A stretch of 30,564 bases of DNA from Bacillota bacterium (GCA_021821225.1 JAKACR010000006.1:1-30564), one strand, 5' to 3'. Shown: positions 23,280 through 30,291, counted from the first letter of the stretch. The notes: generated from the sequence alone by a model not told the origin. Made by a program: numbers and translations.

Positions 23280-25703
23280 TCAGAACGCCGCCGGATCCAG
23301 GATCAGCGCCACCTCTCCATCCCCGAGGATGGTCGCCCCGCCAATGTGGGTGTGATCCTTGACAGCCTGCGGGAGCGGCTTGACGACCACTTCGCGCTGG
23401 CCTGTGACGGCGTCTACGATCAGTGCCACCTGCCCCTTGCCGCGGCTGAGGATCAAGGCGTACCCCGCCTGTTCCGGCTCCGGCAGTCCAAAAATGCGCC
23501 TGGCGCGCGCCACGGGCGTCGTCTTGTCCCGCCACGTGACGACTTCATGCGCGCCAACCCTCTCCGTCGCAGGCTCGGTCTGGATCTCCTCGACGGCCGT
23601 CAGCGGCACGGCGAACGGATGGCCGTCAATCTCCACCATGATCGAGGGGAGAAGCGCCAGCGTGACGGGAAGAATCACGGTGAAACGCGTTCCCACGCCC
23701 GGCGTGCTCTCGATTTCCACCTTGCCCGACAGCGACTGGATCTTCGCCTGGACCACGTCGAGCCCGACGCCGCGACCCGACAGGTCGGAGACCTGGTCGG
23801 CCGTCGAAAAACCCGGAACAAACAGGAGATGGTACACCTGTTGGTCTGTCATGTCCTCGCCGTCTTTCACCAGTCCCCGCTCGCGCGCCTTGCGCAGCAC
23901 CTTGGCGCGGTCAATGCCGCCGCCGTCATCCTCGACCTCGAGCAGCACGCGGTTTCCGGACGAGTAGGCGCGCAGCCAGATATGGCCCTGCGCGGGTTTC
24001 CCGTTGCGCCTGCGCGTCGCCGCACTCTCGACGCCGTGGTCCAGGGAGTTGCGCAGCAGATGCATCAGCGGATCGGCGAGTTCCTCGACCACCATGCGGT
24101 CGAGCTCGGTTTCTTCGCCGGAGACCGCGAAGGCGATGTCCTTGTCGAGCTGGCGCGCCGTGTCGCGCACCATCCTCGGGAACCGCTGAAACACACTCGA
24201 GACCGGGATCATGCGGATCGACATGATGAGTTCCTGCAGCTGGTTCACGGCGCGGCTCATGTGCGTCACGGTCTCGGTGAGGCGCTGGTCCTCCATCTCC
24301 CCCGCCAGACTCTCGAACCGCGTCTTGTCGATGGCAATCTCGGAAAACAGGTTCATCAGGGCGTCGAGTTTGTCCACATCGACCCGCACGGTCGCGGATC
24401 CGCGCCGCGGACCCGGGCCATTCCCGCGCGCCGCCACGACATTGGCCCCCTGCCTCGCGACGCCGTCAGAGCTCGTCCACTCGCGCAATTCCACCAATTC
24501 CACCTGCGACACGCCGTCGAGCGCCTGGCGCACCGTGCCCAGGTCATCGCGCGTCCACATGACAAACAGGATGTCGGCGCCAAATTGTTCCGCTTCAATC
24601 TCCGCGACCGTCGGCCGCGTGAACAGCAGGTGATCCTGTCCGCCGATCGCTTCAAAGACCAGGTACACACGGGCGCTCTTGAGGACGGTCGCGGACGGAA
24701 GGCGGATCCCGACCTCAAAGACCCTGATGTCCGGCTTGGCCAGCGCGGCTTCCACGACGTGCACCACGTGTCTGTCTTCCGTGAGGCGCCCGCCGGGGAG
24801 CACGCCGCGGCGCCTCACCTCGCCTTCATCCGCGTGCCACTCGTGCATGCTCCGGACGACGATCTCGTCGGATATGTTCGCCATCCCCGCGCCAATCTCC
24901 TCCGCGTCGCGCGTGTCGGCCAGCACAAGCGTCACGTCGCCCGTGTGCTCGCCCAAATCCAGCACCGCGGCCTCCGGAATGGTCAACAGCAGGTTGTCCT
25001 GGTCCAGCTGCTGCAAAATCTGCGCGAACCGCGCCATCGGCATGACGCACTGCGCCGAGAAACCGATGCAGATCTCGTACACGCGCCTGCCCGCCTCCAT
25101 GGCGGACAGCGCGATGCGGCGCGCCAGTTCCCGATCGGACGCGCCGTCCGCGGCGGCCGGTGCATCCGGGCCCGCGGGCGCAGCCGCCTCGCCCGCCGCA
25201 GGCGCGTCCGACAGGACCCCGGCCCGCGCAGCCGCCACCTCAGTTTGCGCAGCCCCTTGCGCGACGGCGGGCGCGCCGTCCGGGGCCCCGCCCATCCGCC
25301 GGTCGCCGTCCCCCGGCTCCATTCCCGTGTCGGCCACCGAGACGAGCAGCGCCTCCAGTTCGTCCAACATCGCAAGCAGGGTGTCCACCAGCGCCCCATC
25401 GACATCCAGCCGGCCGGAGCGCACGTCGTCCAGGAGATTCTCCGCCCTGTGCGTAATCTCCCCCATCCGCGCGAAGCCCATGGTCATGGCCATGCCCTTG
25501 ATCGTATGCGCGGCCCGGAAAATGGTCGCGAGCACCCCGGGGTCGGACGCCTGTTCCAGACGCAGCATCCCGTCCGACCACGCCTGGAGGTGCTCCCGCG
25601 TTTCATCCAAAAACATGCCCAGATAATCAGACACGGGCGCCACGCCATTCGCCGGGCGCGCCGTCGCGCCGCCTTCGATACCCCTTGCCCACAACGCCAC
25701 CAC
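23280..25703 (-). CDS. cheA: CheA-type chemosensory histidine kinase
   Basis: This 807-aa kinase has CheA domain order. P1/HPt carries the phosphorylated His in FRAAHTIKGMA (His66). An Ala/Gly-rich linker follows (about 130-190), then a P2-like region (about 195-420). P3, the dimerisation domain, spans about 440-505. P4, the HATPase, has the N-box HLLRNSLDHGVE, G1 VEDDGGGID and G2 SGRGVGLDVV. P5, CheW-like, is C-terminal and ends VKPLPQAVKDHTHIGGATIL. The start is unsettled: GTG 25703 is listed, but TTG 25694 has AAGGTGG at good spacing and GTG 25634 (VSDYLGMFLDE) fits the usual CheA N-terminus. It is the first gene of the pilus operon. Confidence 0.93.
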   Translation of the reverse strand: MVALWARGIEGGATARPANGVAPVSDYLGMFLDETREHLQAWSDGMLRLEQASDPGVLATIFRAAHTIKGMAMTMGFARMGEITHRAENLLDDVRSGRLDVDGALVDTLLAMLDELEALLVSVADTGMEPGDGDRRMGGAPDGAPAVAQGAAQTEVAAARAGVLSDAPAAGEAAAPAGPDAPAAADGASDRELARRIALSAMEAGRRVYEICIGFSAQCVMPMARFAQILQQLDQDNLLLTIPEAAVLDLGEHTGDVTLVLADTRDAEEIGAGMANISDEIVVRSMHEWHADEGEVRRRGVLPGGRLTEDRHVVHVVEAALAKPDIRVFEVGIRLPSATVLKSARVYLVFEAIGGQDHLLFTRPTVAEIEAEQFGADILFVMWTRDDLGTVRQALDGVSQVELVELREWTSSDGVARQGANVVAARGNGPGPRRGSATVRVDVDKLDALMNLFSEIAIDKTRFESLAGEMEDQRLTETVTHMSRAVNQLQELIMSIRMIPVSSVFQRFPRMVRDTARQLDKDIAFAVSGEETELDRMVVEELADPLMHLLRNSLDHGVESAATRRRNGKPAQGHIWLRAYSSGNRVLLEVEDDGGGIDRAKVLRKARERGLVKDGEDMTDQQVYHLLFVPGFSTADQVSDLSGRGVGLDVVQAKIQSLSGKVEIESTPGVGTRFTVILPVTLALLPSIMVEIDGHPFAVPLTAVEEIQTEPATERVGAHEVVTWRDKTTPVARARRIFGLPEPEQAGYALILSRGKGQVALIVDAVTGQREVVVKPLPQAVKDHTHIGGATILGDGEVALILDPAAF

Positions 25704-25746
25704 CTTTATTCTGGAGCCCCTCGTCCGGAGCGAAATCCAAAACGGT

Positions 25747-25786
25747 CATATATAGCGTTTGAGGCTTTAATCAAACCCTATATATG
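25747..25786. promoter_or_regulatory. 40-bp imperfect inverted repeat overlapping the candidate pil/che promoter
   Basis: CATATATAGCGTTTGA (25747-25762) and TCAAACCCTATATATG (25771-25786) form 16-bp arms with one mismatch around an 8-nt loop. On the minus strand it contains TTGATT and TATATG separated by 16 nt (4/6 matches each), which could be the operon promoter with the repeat acting as operator. It sits 44 nt upstream of the cheA start. The rest of the 209-nt gap to the SGNH gene holds a separate minus-strand TTGACA-N16-CACAAT near 25912 and nothing else clear. Confidence 0.5.
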
Positions 25787-25912
25787 GACAGACCTGCGAC
25801 GGACCGGTCGAATTTCACAGTTCCGCTATAGCCTTCGCAACATGATACGGTATTGGCACTTACGCGCCGCACATACGGTCCCAGTTCAATTGTGCGCATG
25901 ACACGGCATTTG

Positions 25913-26686
25913 TCAATTGGTGAATGTGATGGGACGCGAACCAAACTGCCGCGTGAGGTCTTCGGTCAGCAGTCGCCCGGCCAATGCGTGCCCCTTGACA
26001 TTCGGATGCCAGCCGTCCGCCTCGAAGGGCTTGTAGCTCAAATGGTTGTCTTCCAGGTACTGCAGCATCTCGTCGTACACGTCGCAGACCGCCACATTCG
26101 GGCTGTGAAATGCCCGCGCCACCTTCATTTCCTCAGCAAAATAGAGATACGGCACGGCGTGGCGCCCGTCAAGATACGCCGCGGCCGTGACCGGCGGGGT
26201 CACGACAAGGACCGCCGCGCGCTGCGCCAGCGCCGCGCTGATTTCGGCGGAGACATCCTGACCGAAGACCGCCACGGGCGTCTTGTTCACGGCGTCGTTC
26301 AGGCCGCCCCAGGACAGGATCACAAGGCCCGGGCGGTACTTTGCGAGGACAGAGGAGAACTCGCCCTGCATCTGCCCGATGGCCATTCCGGGGACCGCCT
26401 TTTTCACGATCGTGTACGCAACGTGGTCATACACGGACATTGCGCGCAGCGCACGGGCGATGTACCCCCCCTCGTTGTCGTCCCAACCGGCGGCGATCGA
26501 CCCCCCGAACACCGCGACGCGGACCTGAGGCCATCCACTGGCCGCTGCGGGCAGCGAGGCGACCGGGACCTGCGGGGGCGGAGCGGCGGCCTTGCCAACA
26601 CGCACGGGCGGGTGAACATTCACCCGCCACACGACGACGGCGGCGACCGCCGCCGCTCCCAGCACTGCCATCACGGCTCTTCTCAT
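25913..26686 (-). CDS. SGNH/GDSL-family hydrolase, membrane-anchored or secreted
   Basis: This 257-aa protein has an N-terminal hydrophobic segment (about residues 4-20) after MRR, acting as signal anchor or uncleaved signal. A Pro/Ala-rich linker and an SGNH esterase domain follow. Block I is GGSIAAGW (Ser nucleophile, a variant of GDSL), block III is GLND with the oxyanion Asn, and block V is DGWHPN with the catalytic Asp and His. Such enzymes remove acetyl or acyl groups from polysaccharides, peptidoglycan or lipids. The ATG has GGGAGGG 5 nt upstream. It diverges from a polysaccharide-type glycosyltransferase, so a role in a shared surface glycan is a reasonable guess. Confidence 0.88.
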   Translation of the reverse strand: MRRAVMAVLGAAAVAAVVVWRVNVHPPVRVGKAAAPPPQVPVASLPAAASGWPQVRVAVFGGSIAAGWDDNEGGYIARALRAMSVYDHVAYTIVKKAVPGMAIGQMQGEFSSVLAKYRPGLVILSWGGLNDAVNKTPVAVFGQDVSAEISAALAQRAAVLVVTPPVTAAAYLDGRHAVPYLYFAEEMKVARAFHSPNVAVCDVYDEMLQYLEDNHLSYKPFEADGWHPNVKGHALAGRLLTEDLTRQFGSRPITFTN

Positions 26687-26708
26687 GGGTGCCCTCCCGC
26701 AGTTCTCC

Positions 26709-26738
26709 TTGTCCGAACCATTGTCCGAATGGTATAGT
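26709..26738 (+). promoter_or_regulatory. Promoter for the glycosyltransferase gene, with a direct repeat
   Basis: TTGTCC (26709-26714) and TATAGT (26733-26738) are separated by 18 nt. TTGTCCGAA is repeated 12 bp later (26709-26717 and 26721-26729), so an operator may overlap the promoter. Confidence 0.45.
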
Positions 26739-26795
26739 CATGATGATACACGAAGACGACACCCGATTTCTAATGGCAGGAGGCCGAAACCGCGA

Positions 26796-28043
26796 GTGGA
26801 GTTTTGGAGGAACGCCCTCAACCTGGCGTTAATTTTGCTGCAGTCCGTCACGGCCCTGTTCGGGGCCTACCAGATCGTGTTTTCCGTATTTGGCTTGGTC
26901 TATCGCCCCAAACGCACAGGGGGCGCCGCGCAAAAGCGGTTTGCCGTTCTCGTCGCCGCGCACAACGAAGAGCGCGTCATTGGACCGCTGTTGGAAAACT
27001 TGAAGCACATTGACTATCCGGATGACATGTATGACATCTATGTGATTGCAGACAACTGCTCCGACGGAACCGCGGACATCGCCCGCAGGCACGGTGTGCA
27101 CGTCGCCGAGCGGACCACCGACACCGACAGGGGAAAGGGGTACGCGATCCGCTGGATGCTCGAACGGCTCTACCACTCGCCGCAGCCGTGCGACGCCGTG
27201 GTCATGTTCGATGCGGACAATCTGGTCAGCCCGAACTTCCTGCAGGTGATGAACGACCGCCTTGTGGACGGCAAACTCGTGATCCAGGGTTACCTGGACA
27301 GCAAGAACCCGTTTGATTCATGGGTCAGCGTCTCGATGGCCATCTCCTACTGGTACACCAACCGCATGTGGCAGCTTTCCCGTCGCGCGCTAGGCCTGTC
27401 GTGCGCCCTGGGCGGAACGGGGCTGTGCATCGACATGCAATTGCTGCGCCAACTGGGCTGGGACGCCACCGGGCTTGCCGAAGACACGGAGTTTGGCGCC
27501 AAGTGCGTGGCGCGCGGCATCTACCCCTACTGGGCGCACGAAGCCCGCGTCTACGACGAAAAGCCGATCACGCTGCGCGCCTCCATGCGCCAGCGCCTGC
27601 GCTGGATGCAGGGTCACTTTTCCTGCGCCGAGCACTACATGCTGCCGCTTGTCAAGAGCGGTCTGCGCGAACGCAACCTCGCCAAGTTCGACGCGGCCGT
27701 CTACCTGTTTCAGCCGGCGAGCTTCCTGATCATCTTCCTTACCGGACTCGTCCTGTACCTGCAGATATCCGCGCCGTCGCTGTCCTTCATCACAGGCGCT
27801 CTCAAGTTCATGCCGATGTGGTTCTGGATCGTCGTGAACCTGTTTGTCGTCATACAGATGCCGCTGGCGCTGTGGCTTGAACGCGTCAACTGGCGGGCCT
27901 ACCTCGGCCTGCCCCTGTTCCCGATTTTCATGATGACCTGGTTCCCCGTCACGCTTCTCGCCCTCTTCACCCGGCACAACAAAGTCTGGGCGCACACCAA
28001 GCACACGCGCTCCATCTCACTGGACGACATCGGCACCCATTAG
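26796..28043 (+). CDS. Membrane family 2 glycosyltransferase (BcsA/NodC-like)
   Basis: This 415-aa enzyme has an N-terminal membrane helix, a GT-A domain, and about three C-terminal membrane helices (from about residue 315). GT2 motifs of processive or membrane-linked polysaccharide synthases are present: VLVAAHNEE, a DN-SDGT block (D86), DAD (139-141), the ED of LAEDTEFGAK (229-230) and QRLRW (266-270). It probably polymerises or transfers a sugar for an exopolysaccharide or surface glycan; the sugar is not predictable. The start is a GTG at 26796, with AGGAGG 12 nt upstream, a rather long spacing. The frame is open back to 26685, but no better start was seen. Confidence 0.88.
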   Translation: MEFWRNALNLALILLQSVTALFGAYQIVFSVFGLVYRPKRTGGAAQKRFAVLVAAHNEERVIGPLLENLKHIDYPDDMYDIYVIADNCSDGTADIARRHGVHVAERTTDTDRGKGYAIRWMLERLYHSPQPCDAVVMFDADNLVSPNFLQVMNDRLVDGKLVIQGYLDSKNPFDSWVSVSMAISYWYTNRMWQLSRRALGLSCALGGTGLCIDMQLLRQLGWDATGLAEDTEFGAKCVARGIYPYWAHEARVYDEKPITLRASMRQRLRWMQGHFSCAEHYMLPLVKSGLRERNLAKFDAAVYLFQPASFLIIFLTGLVLYLQISAPSLSFITGALKFMPMWFWIVVNLFVVIQMPLALWLERVNWRAYLGLPLFPIFMMTWFPVTLLALFTRHNKVWAHTKHTRSISLDDIGTH

Positions 28044-28057
28044 CCGCGCAAGGTAGG

Positions 28058-28089
28058 CGTGAGGCCCCGCCACAGTGCGGGGCCTCACG
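28058..28089. terminator. 13-bp perfect hairpin after the glycosyltransferase gene
   Basis: CGTGAGGCCCCGC pairs perfectly with GCGGGGCCTCACG around a 6-nt loop, 15 nt after the stop codon. No T-run follows on either strand, so termination would be atypical. Its right arm is the first part of a direct repeat unit. Confidence 0.45.
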
Positions 28090-28175
28090 TCTGCGCACGG
28101 GGTACACTCCAGGATACCGCCGTGTTCGGCCTGCCGGCCGCGGCGGGGTCTCACGCCTGCGCACGGGGTACACTC
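28077..28175. repeat. Two 33-bp direct repeats, 66 bp apart
   Basis: The copies at 28077-28109 and 28143-28175 start with GCGGGG and end with GCACGGGGTACACTC. They differ at two positions only (C/T at base 7, T/C at base 14). They lie in the 250-nt gap between the convergent glycosyltransferase and rhodanese genes. No coding function is evident. Confidence 0.7.
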
Positions 28176-28201
28176 ACTGGGCGGCGGCCTTTCGGATTAT
28201 C

Positions 28202-28253
28202 TTCTCCGTGCTGTTTCTCCGTGCTGTTTCTCCGTGCTGTTTCTCCGTGCTGT
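28202..28253. repeat. Tandem repeat, four perfect copies of a 13-mer
   Basis: TTCTCCGTGCTGT is repeated head to tail at 28202, 28215, 28228 and 28241. It lies 41 nt downstream of the rhodanese stop in the intergenic gap. Perfect identity suggests a recent slippage origin and possible length variation between strains. Confidence 0.9.
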
Positions 28254-28293
28254 TCCTTCAGCCCGTTCCGTGTCACGGCCCACAGCCGGCGCA

Positions 28294-28596
28294 TCACGCC
28301 GTCCAGGAGGACAGGCCACCGTCCAGCGACCGGATGTGGGCAAACCCGCGTTCGCGCAATAATTCGCACGCCTGCGCGCTCCGGTTGCCGGAACGGCACA
28401 CCACCACGACATCCCGGTAGCGGTCAATCTGGTCGACGCGGTATGGCAACTCATCCAGCGGAATGAGCCGCGAACCCTCGATGTGTCCGGACCGATACTC
28501 GTCCACGTTGCGCACGTCGATGACCACCATCGGGTCGGGCGCAAAAAGCCTGCTCTTCAATTCGGGCCAGCTGATCTTCACACAATCTGCCGCCAT
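28294..28596 (-). CDS. Single-domain rhodanese (sulfurtransferase)
   Basis: This 100-aa protein is one rhodanese domain, which carries sulfane sulfur as a cysteine persulfide. The active-site loop is CRSGNRS (Cys67-Ser73), a common form in thiosulfate/persulfide sulfurtransferases such as GlpE/PspE-type proteins. Other family marks are VVIDVRNVDEYRSGHIEGS (residues 24-42) and the C-terminal LDGGLSSW. There is no signal peptide. The ATG at 28596 has AGGTGGG 6 nt upstream. It lies 53 nt after the HesB-like gene on the same strand and is probably co-transcribed with it, under the operator at 28954. The neighbouring persulfide dioxygenase suggests a role in sulfide/persulfide handling. Confidence 0.9.
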   Translation of the reverse strand: MAADCVKISWPELKSRLFAPDPMVVIDVRNVDEYRSGHIEGSRLIPLDELPYRVDQIDRYRDVVVVCRSGNRSAQACELLRERGFAHIRSLDGGLSSWTA

Positions 28597-28649
28597 CCCT
28601 GTCCCACCTCGCTCAGAAGAGTTCGCGCTGCGGCGGCGCCGCGACCGCT

Positions 28650-28937
28650 TCAGCAGTCGCCGGCAAACGCCGAACGGATCAGCAGTTGCCTGCCGAACCA
28701 GGATTGCGCGTAGTCGATTTTCAAGCCTTGCATCAAGTACGCCACGCGCTTGGCGAACACGAACGGCAGCCCATCCACGTCCTGCACCATATCGTCCAGG
28801 TCCAATGACTCGTCCAGAGCCATGTGATACTGTGGACCGCCTCACCCCGCCGACAAGTACAGACGCAAGCGTTTGCCGCTCTCGTCCTCCATCACGCCAA
28901 GCAGGTAATCGCGCGCCGCGCCGCTCACCTCAATCAA
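28650..28937 (-). CDS. HesB/IscA-like probable selenoprotein (in-frame TGA at 28844-28842)
   Basis: Read through one TGA, this frame gives 95 aa. It starts at TTG 28937 with IEVSGAARDYL, continues RLRLYLSAG, then TGA, then GGPQYHMALDE and DGLPFVFAKRVAYLMQGLKI, and ends FAGDC. This is a HesB/IscA A-type carrier fold, and the TGA replaces the first conserved Cys of the G-C-GG-P motif. Upstream and downstream parts are in the same frame and both match the family, so there is no frameshift. A family of HesB-related selenoproteins with Sec at this Cys is known (TIGR01911 as I recall). A possible stem after the TGA pairs GTCCA (28837-28833) with TGGAC (28816-28812). The alternative is a nonsense-mutated pseudogene. 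Only one C-terminal Cys is present. Confidence 0.72.
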
Positions 28938-28953
28938 ACCATGTTCACCACCC

Positions 28954-28975
28954 CATATACCCCGTTAGGTATATG
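28954..28975. promoter_or_regulatory. CsoR/CstR-like operator (minus-strand HesB/rhodanese side)
   Basis: CATATACC and GGTATATG form a perfect 8-bp inverted repeat with a 6-nt centre. The core ATACCCCGTTAGGTAT (28957-28972) differs by one base from ATACCC-N4-GGGTAT, the form of CsoR/CstR-type operators. It overlaps a possible minus-strand -10 (TATATG at 28959-28954) with TTGTTG 17 nt upstream (28982-28977), so binding would block transcription of the HesB-like gene. Confidence 0.6.
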
Positions 28976-29056
28976 ACAACAATTTACCCGCCGCCGCCAG
29001 CCTTGTCAAGCCACCCGCAAGCCGATCAGCGGGCCGGGGGACACTGGCGGCGGGAC

Positions 29057-29085
29057 TTTACAAGATACCCGTCCGGGTATATAGT
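29057..29085 (+). promoter_or_regulatory. Promoter of the rhodanese-dioxygenase gene
   Basis: TTTACA (29057-29062) and TATAGT (29080-29085) are each 5/6 matches to the consensus with an exact 17-nt spacer. The start of transcription would be near 29092, leaving a leader of about 70 nt before the TTG start. Confidence 0.7.
29065..29080. promoter_or_regulatory. CsoR/CstR-like operator inside the -35/-10 spacer
   Basis: ATACCCGTCCGGGTAT is a perfect palindrome of the ATACCC-N4-GGGTAT type. It fills the spacer and touches the -10 of the plus-strand promoter, the position expected for a repressor that excludes RNA polymerase. CsoR-family persulfide or copper sensors bind such sites; the gene context favours a persulfide sensor. 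Confidence 0.65.
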
Positions 29086-29163
29086 GGGCGTATCCGCTGC
29101 GCCTCTGCCAGCGTGAAGGCCCATTGGTGCGAAAATCCATTGGCACATGAGGAGGTCTCTGGT

Positions 29164-30291
29164 TTGGAACAAGTCGTGTCGGCAAGAGAATTGAAATCCC
29201 GGATGGCGTCCCCCGAAGGAGTCTTCATCCTTGATGTGCGCGGAACAAGCGCCTATGAGGAATGGCGTATCCAGGACCGCGGCGTGGAATCCGTGAACAT
29301 CCAGACGTCGAAACTGCGGGCGAACGGACCCGCCGCATACCCGGAACTGCCCAAAGACCGCGAGATCATCACCGTTTGCGCCAAAGGCGTCGCAGCCCGC
29401 GAGGCCGCCGAAATTCTTTCGCGCGACGGCTACAACGTGAGTGTGCTTGACGGCGGCATGCAGGAATGGAGCGCGTTTCACCATCCCGTCACCGTGGCGG
29501 AAGACGGCGGCACGGAGATCATCCAGGTCCAGCGTTTGGGAAAAGGCTGTATTTCCTACGTGCTGGTCTCCCAGGGCGAAGCGATCGTGGTCGATCCCTC
29601 CCGGCACATCGCCGCTTACGAGGAGATCGTTCAGGAAAGAGGCGCTGTCGTCAAACATGTGCTCGACACCCACCTGCACGCAGACCACATCTCAGGAGGA
29701 ACGTGGCTGGCGGCCGCAACGGGCGCAAAGTACTGGATCGGCCCGAGCGAGATGGAGGGTTCGCCGCGCGAGTACCATGCGCTCGGTGAAGGACTCACGT
29801 TCCACTTTGGCCAGGCGAAACTGGACGTCATCGTCATTCCGACGCCCGGCCATACTCCGGGGAGCACGTCCTTTCTGGTCAACGACCGCTACATGCTGTC
29901 GGGCGACACGGTGTTCGTGAACGGACTGGGCAGGCCCGACCTGGGCGGCAAGGCGCGCGAATGGGCGGGCATGCTGTACCGGACGGTCGTCGACAAGATC
30001 AGCCGGCTGGACGACGGCGTTCTTATTCTGCCCGCACACCATTCTGATTATCACGAGATCAATGAGCGCGGCTACGTGGGCGCGACCCTCGGCGCGCTGC
30101 GCGAAGAAAACGAACTGTTGCGCGGAGGCAGCGAGGAGCGGTTCACCGACGCCGTCGCGCAGCGCGCCGGAGCAACCCCGCCGAATTACGAGACAGTGGT
30201 GCAGATCAACCGCGGCGCCCTGGACGTATCGGACGACGAAGCGTCCGAACTGGAGATTGGCCCGAACCGCTGCGCGGTCAAGCACGCCTGA
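29164..30291 (+). CDS. Rhodanese-persulfide dioxygenase fusion (ETHE1-like)
   Basis: This 375-aa protein has an N-terminal rhodanese domain (about 5-108) with active loop CAKGVA (Cys72). A metallo-beta-lactamase-fold persulfide dioxygenase domain follows (about 117-375). Its metal motifs are THLHADH (His170, His172, Asp174, His175), GHTPGS (His230), SGDT (Asp248) and AHH (His292), plus the GRPDLGG loop near 256-262 typical of ETHE1/Blh-type persulfide dioxygenases. It should oxidise glutathione- or low-molecular-weight-thiol persulfide to sulfite while moving sulfane sulfur to or from the rhodanese site. The TTG start has GAGGAGGT 7 nt upstream; a longer GTG start at 29113 lacks an SD. It is divergent from the HesB-like and rhodanese genes and controlled by its own operator. 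Confidence 0.92.
   Translation: MEQVVSARELKSRMASPEGVFILDVRGTSAYEEWRIQDRGVESVNIQTSKLRANGPAAYPELPKDREIITVCAKGVAAREAAEILSRDGYNVSVLDGGMQEWSAFHHPVTVAEDGGTEIIQVQRLGKGCISYVLVSQGEAIVVDPSRHIAAYEEIVQERGAVVKHVLDTHLHADHISGGTWLAAATGAKYWIGPSEMEGSPREYHALGEGLTFHFGQAKLDVIVIPTPGHTPGSTSFLVNDRYMLSGDTVFVNGLGRPDLGGKAREWAGMLYRTVVDKISRLDDGVLILPAHHSDYHEINERGYVGATLGALREENELLRGGSEERFTDAVAQRAGATPPNYETVVQINRGALDVSDDEASELEIGPNRCAVKHA

Noticed and set aside
23346..25901. Plus-strand open frame of 851 codons opposite cheA
   Set aside because: Antisense shadow; the minus strand shows all CheA domains.
28058..28253. CRISPR-like array in the repeat region
   Set aside because: Only two copies of a 33-bp unit and a separate 13-bp tandem repeat; no regular spacers and no cas genes.
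28650..28844. TGA in the HesB-like gene explained as a frameshift or as two separate genes
   Set aside because: Both halves are in the same frame and meet without gap exactly at the conserved Cys. There is no SD or start codon right after the TGA.
28294..28845. Longer reading of the rhodanese gene (183 codons)
   Set aside because: The extra 83 codons are out of frame with the HesB-like gene that they overlap and show no similarity to anything; the ATG at 28596 has a good SD.
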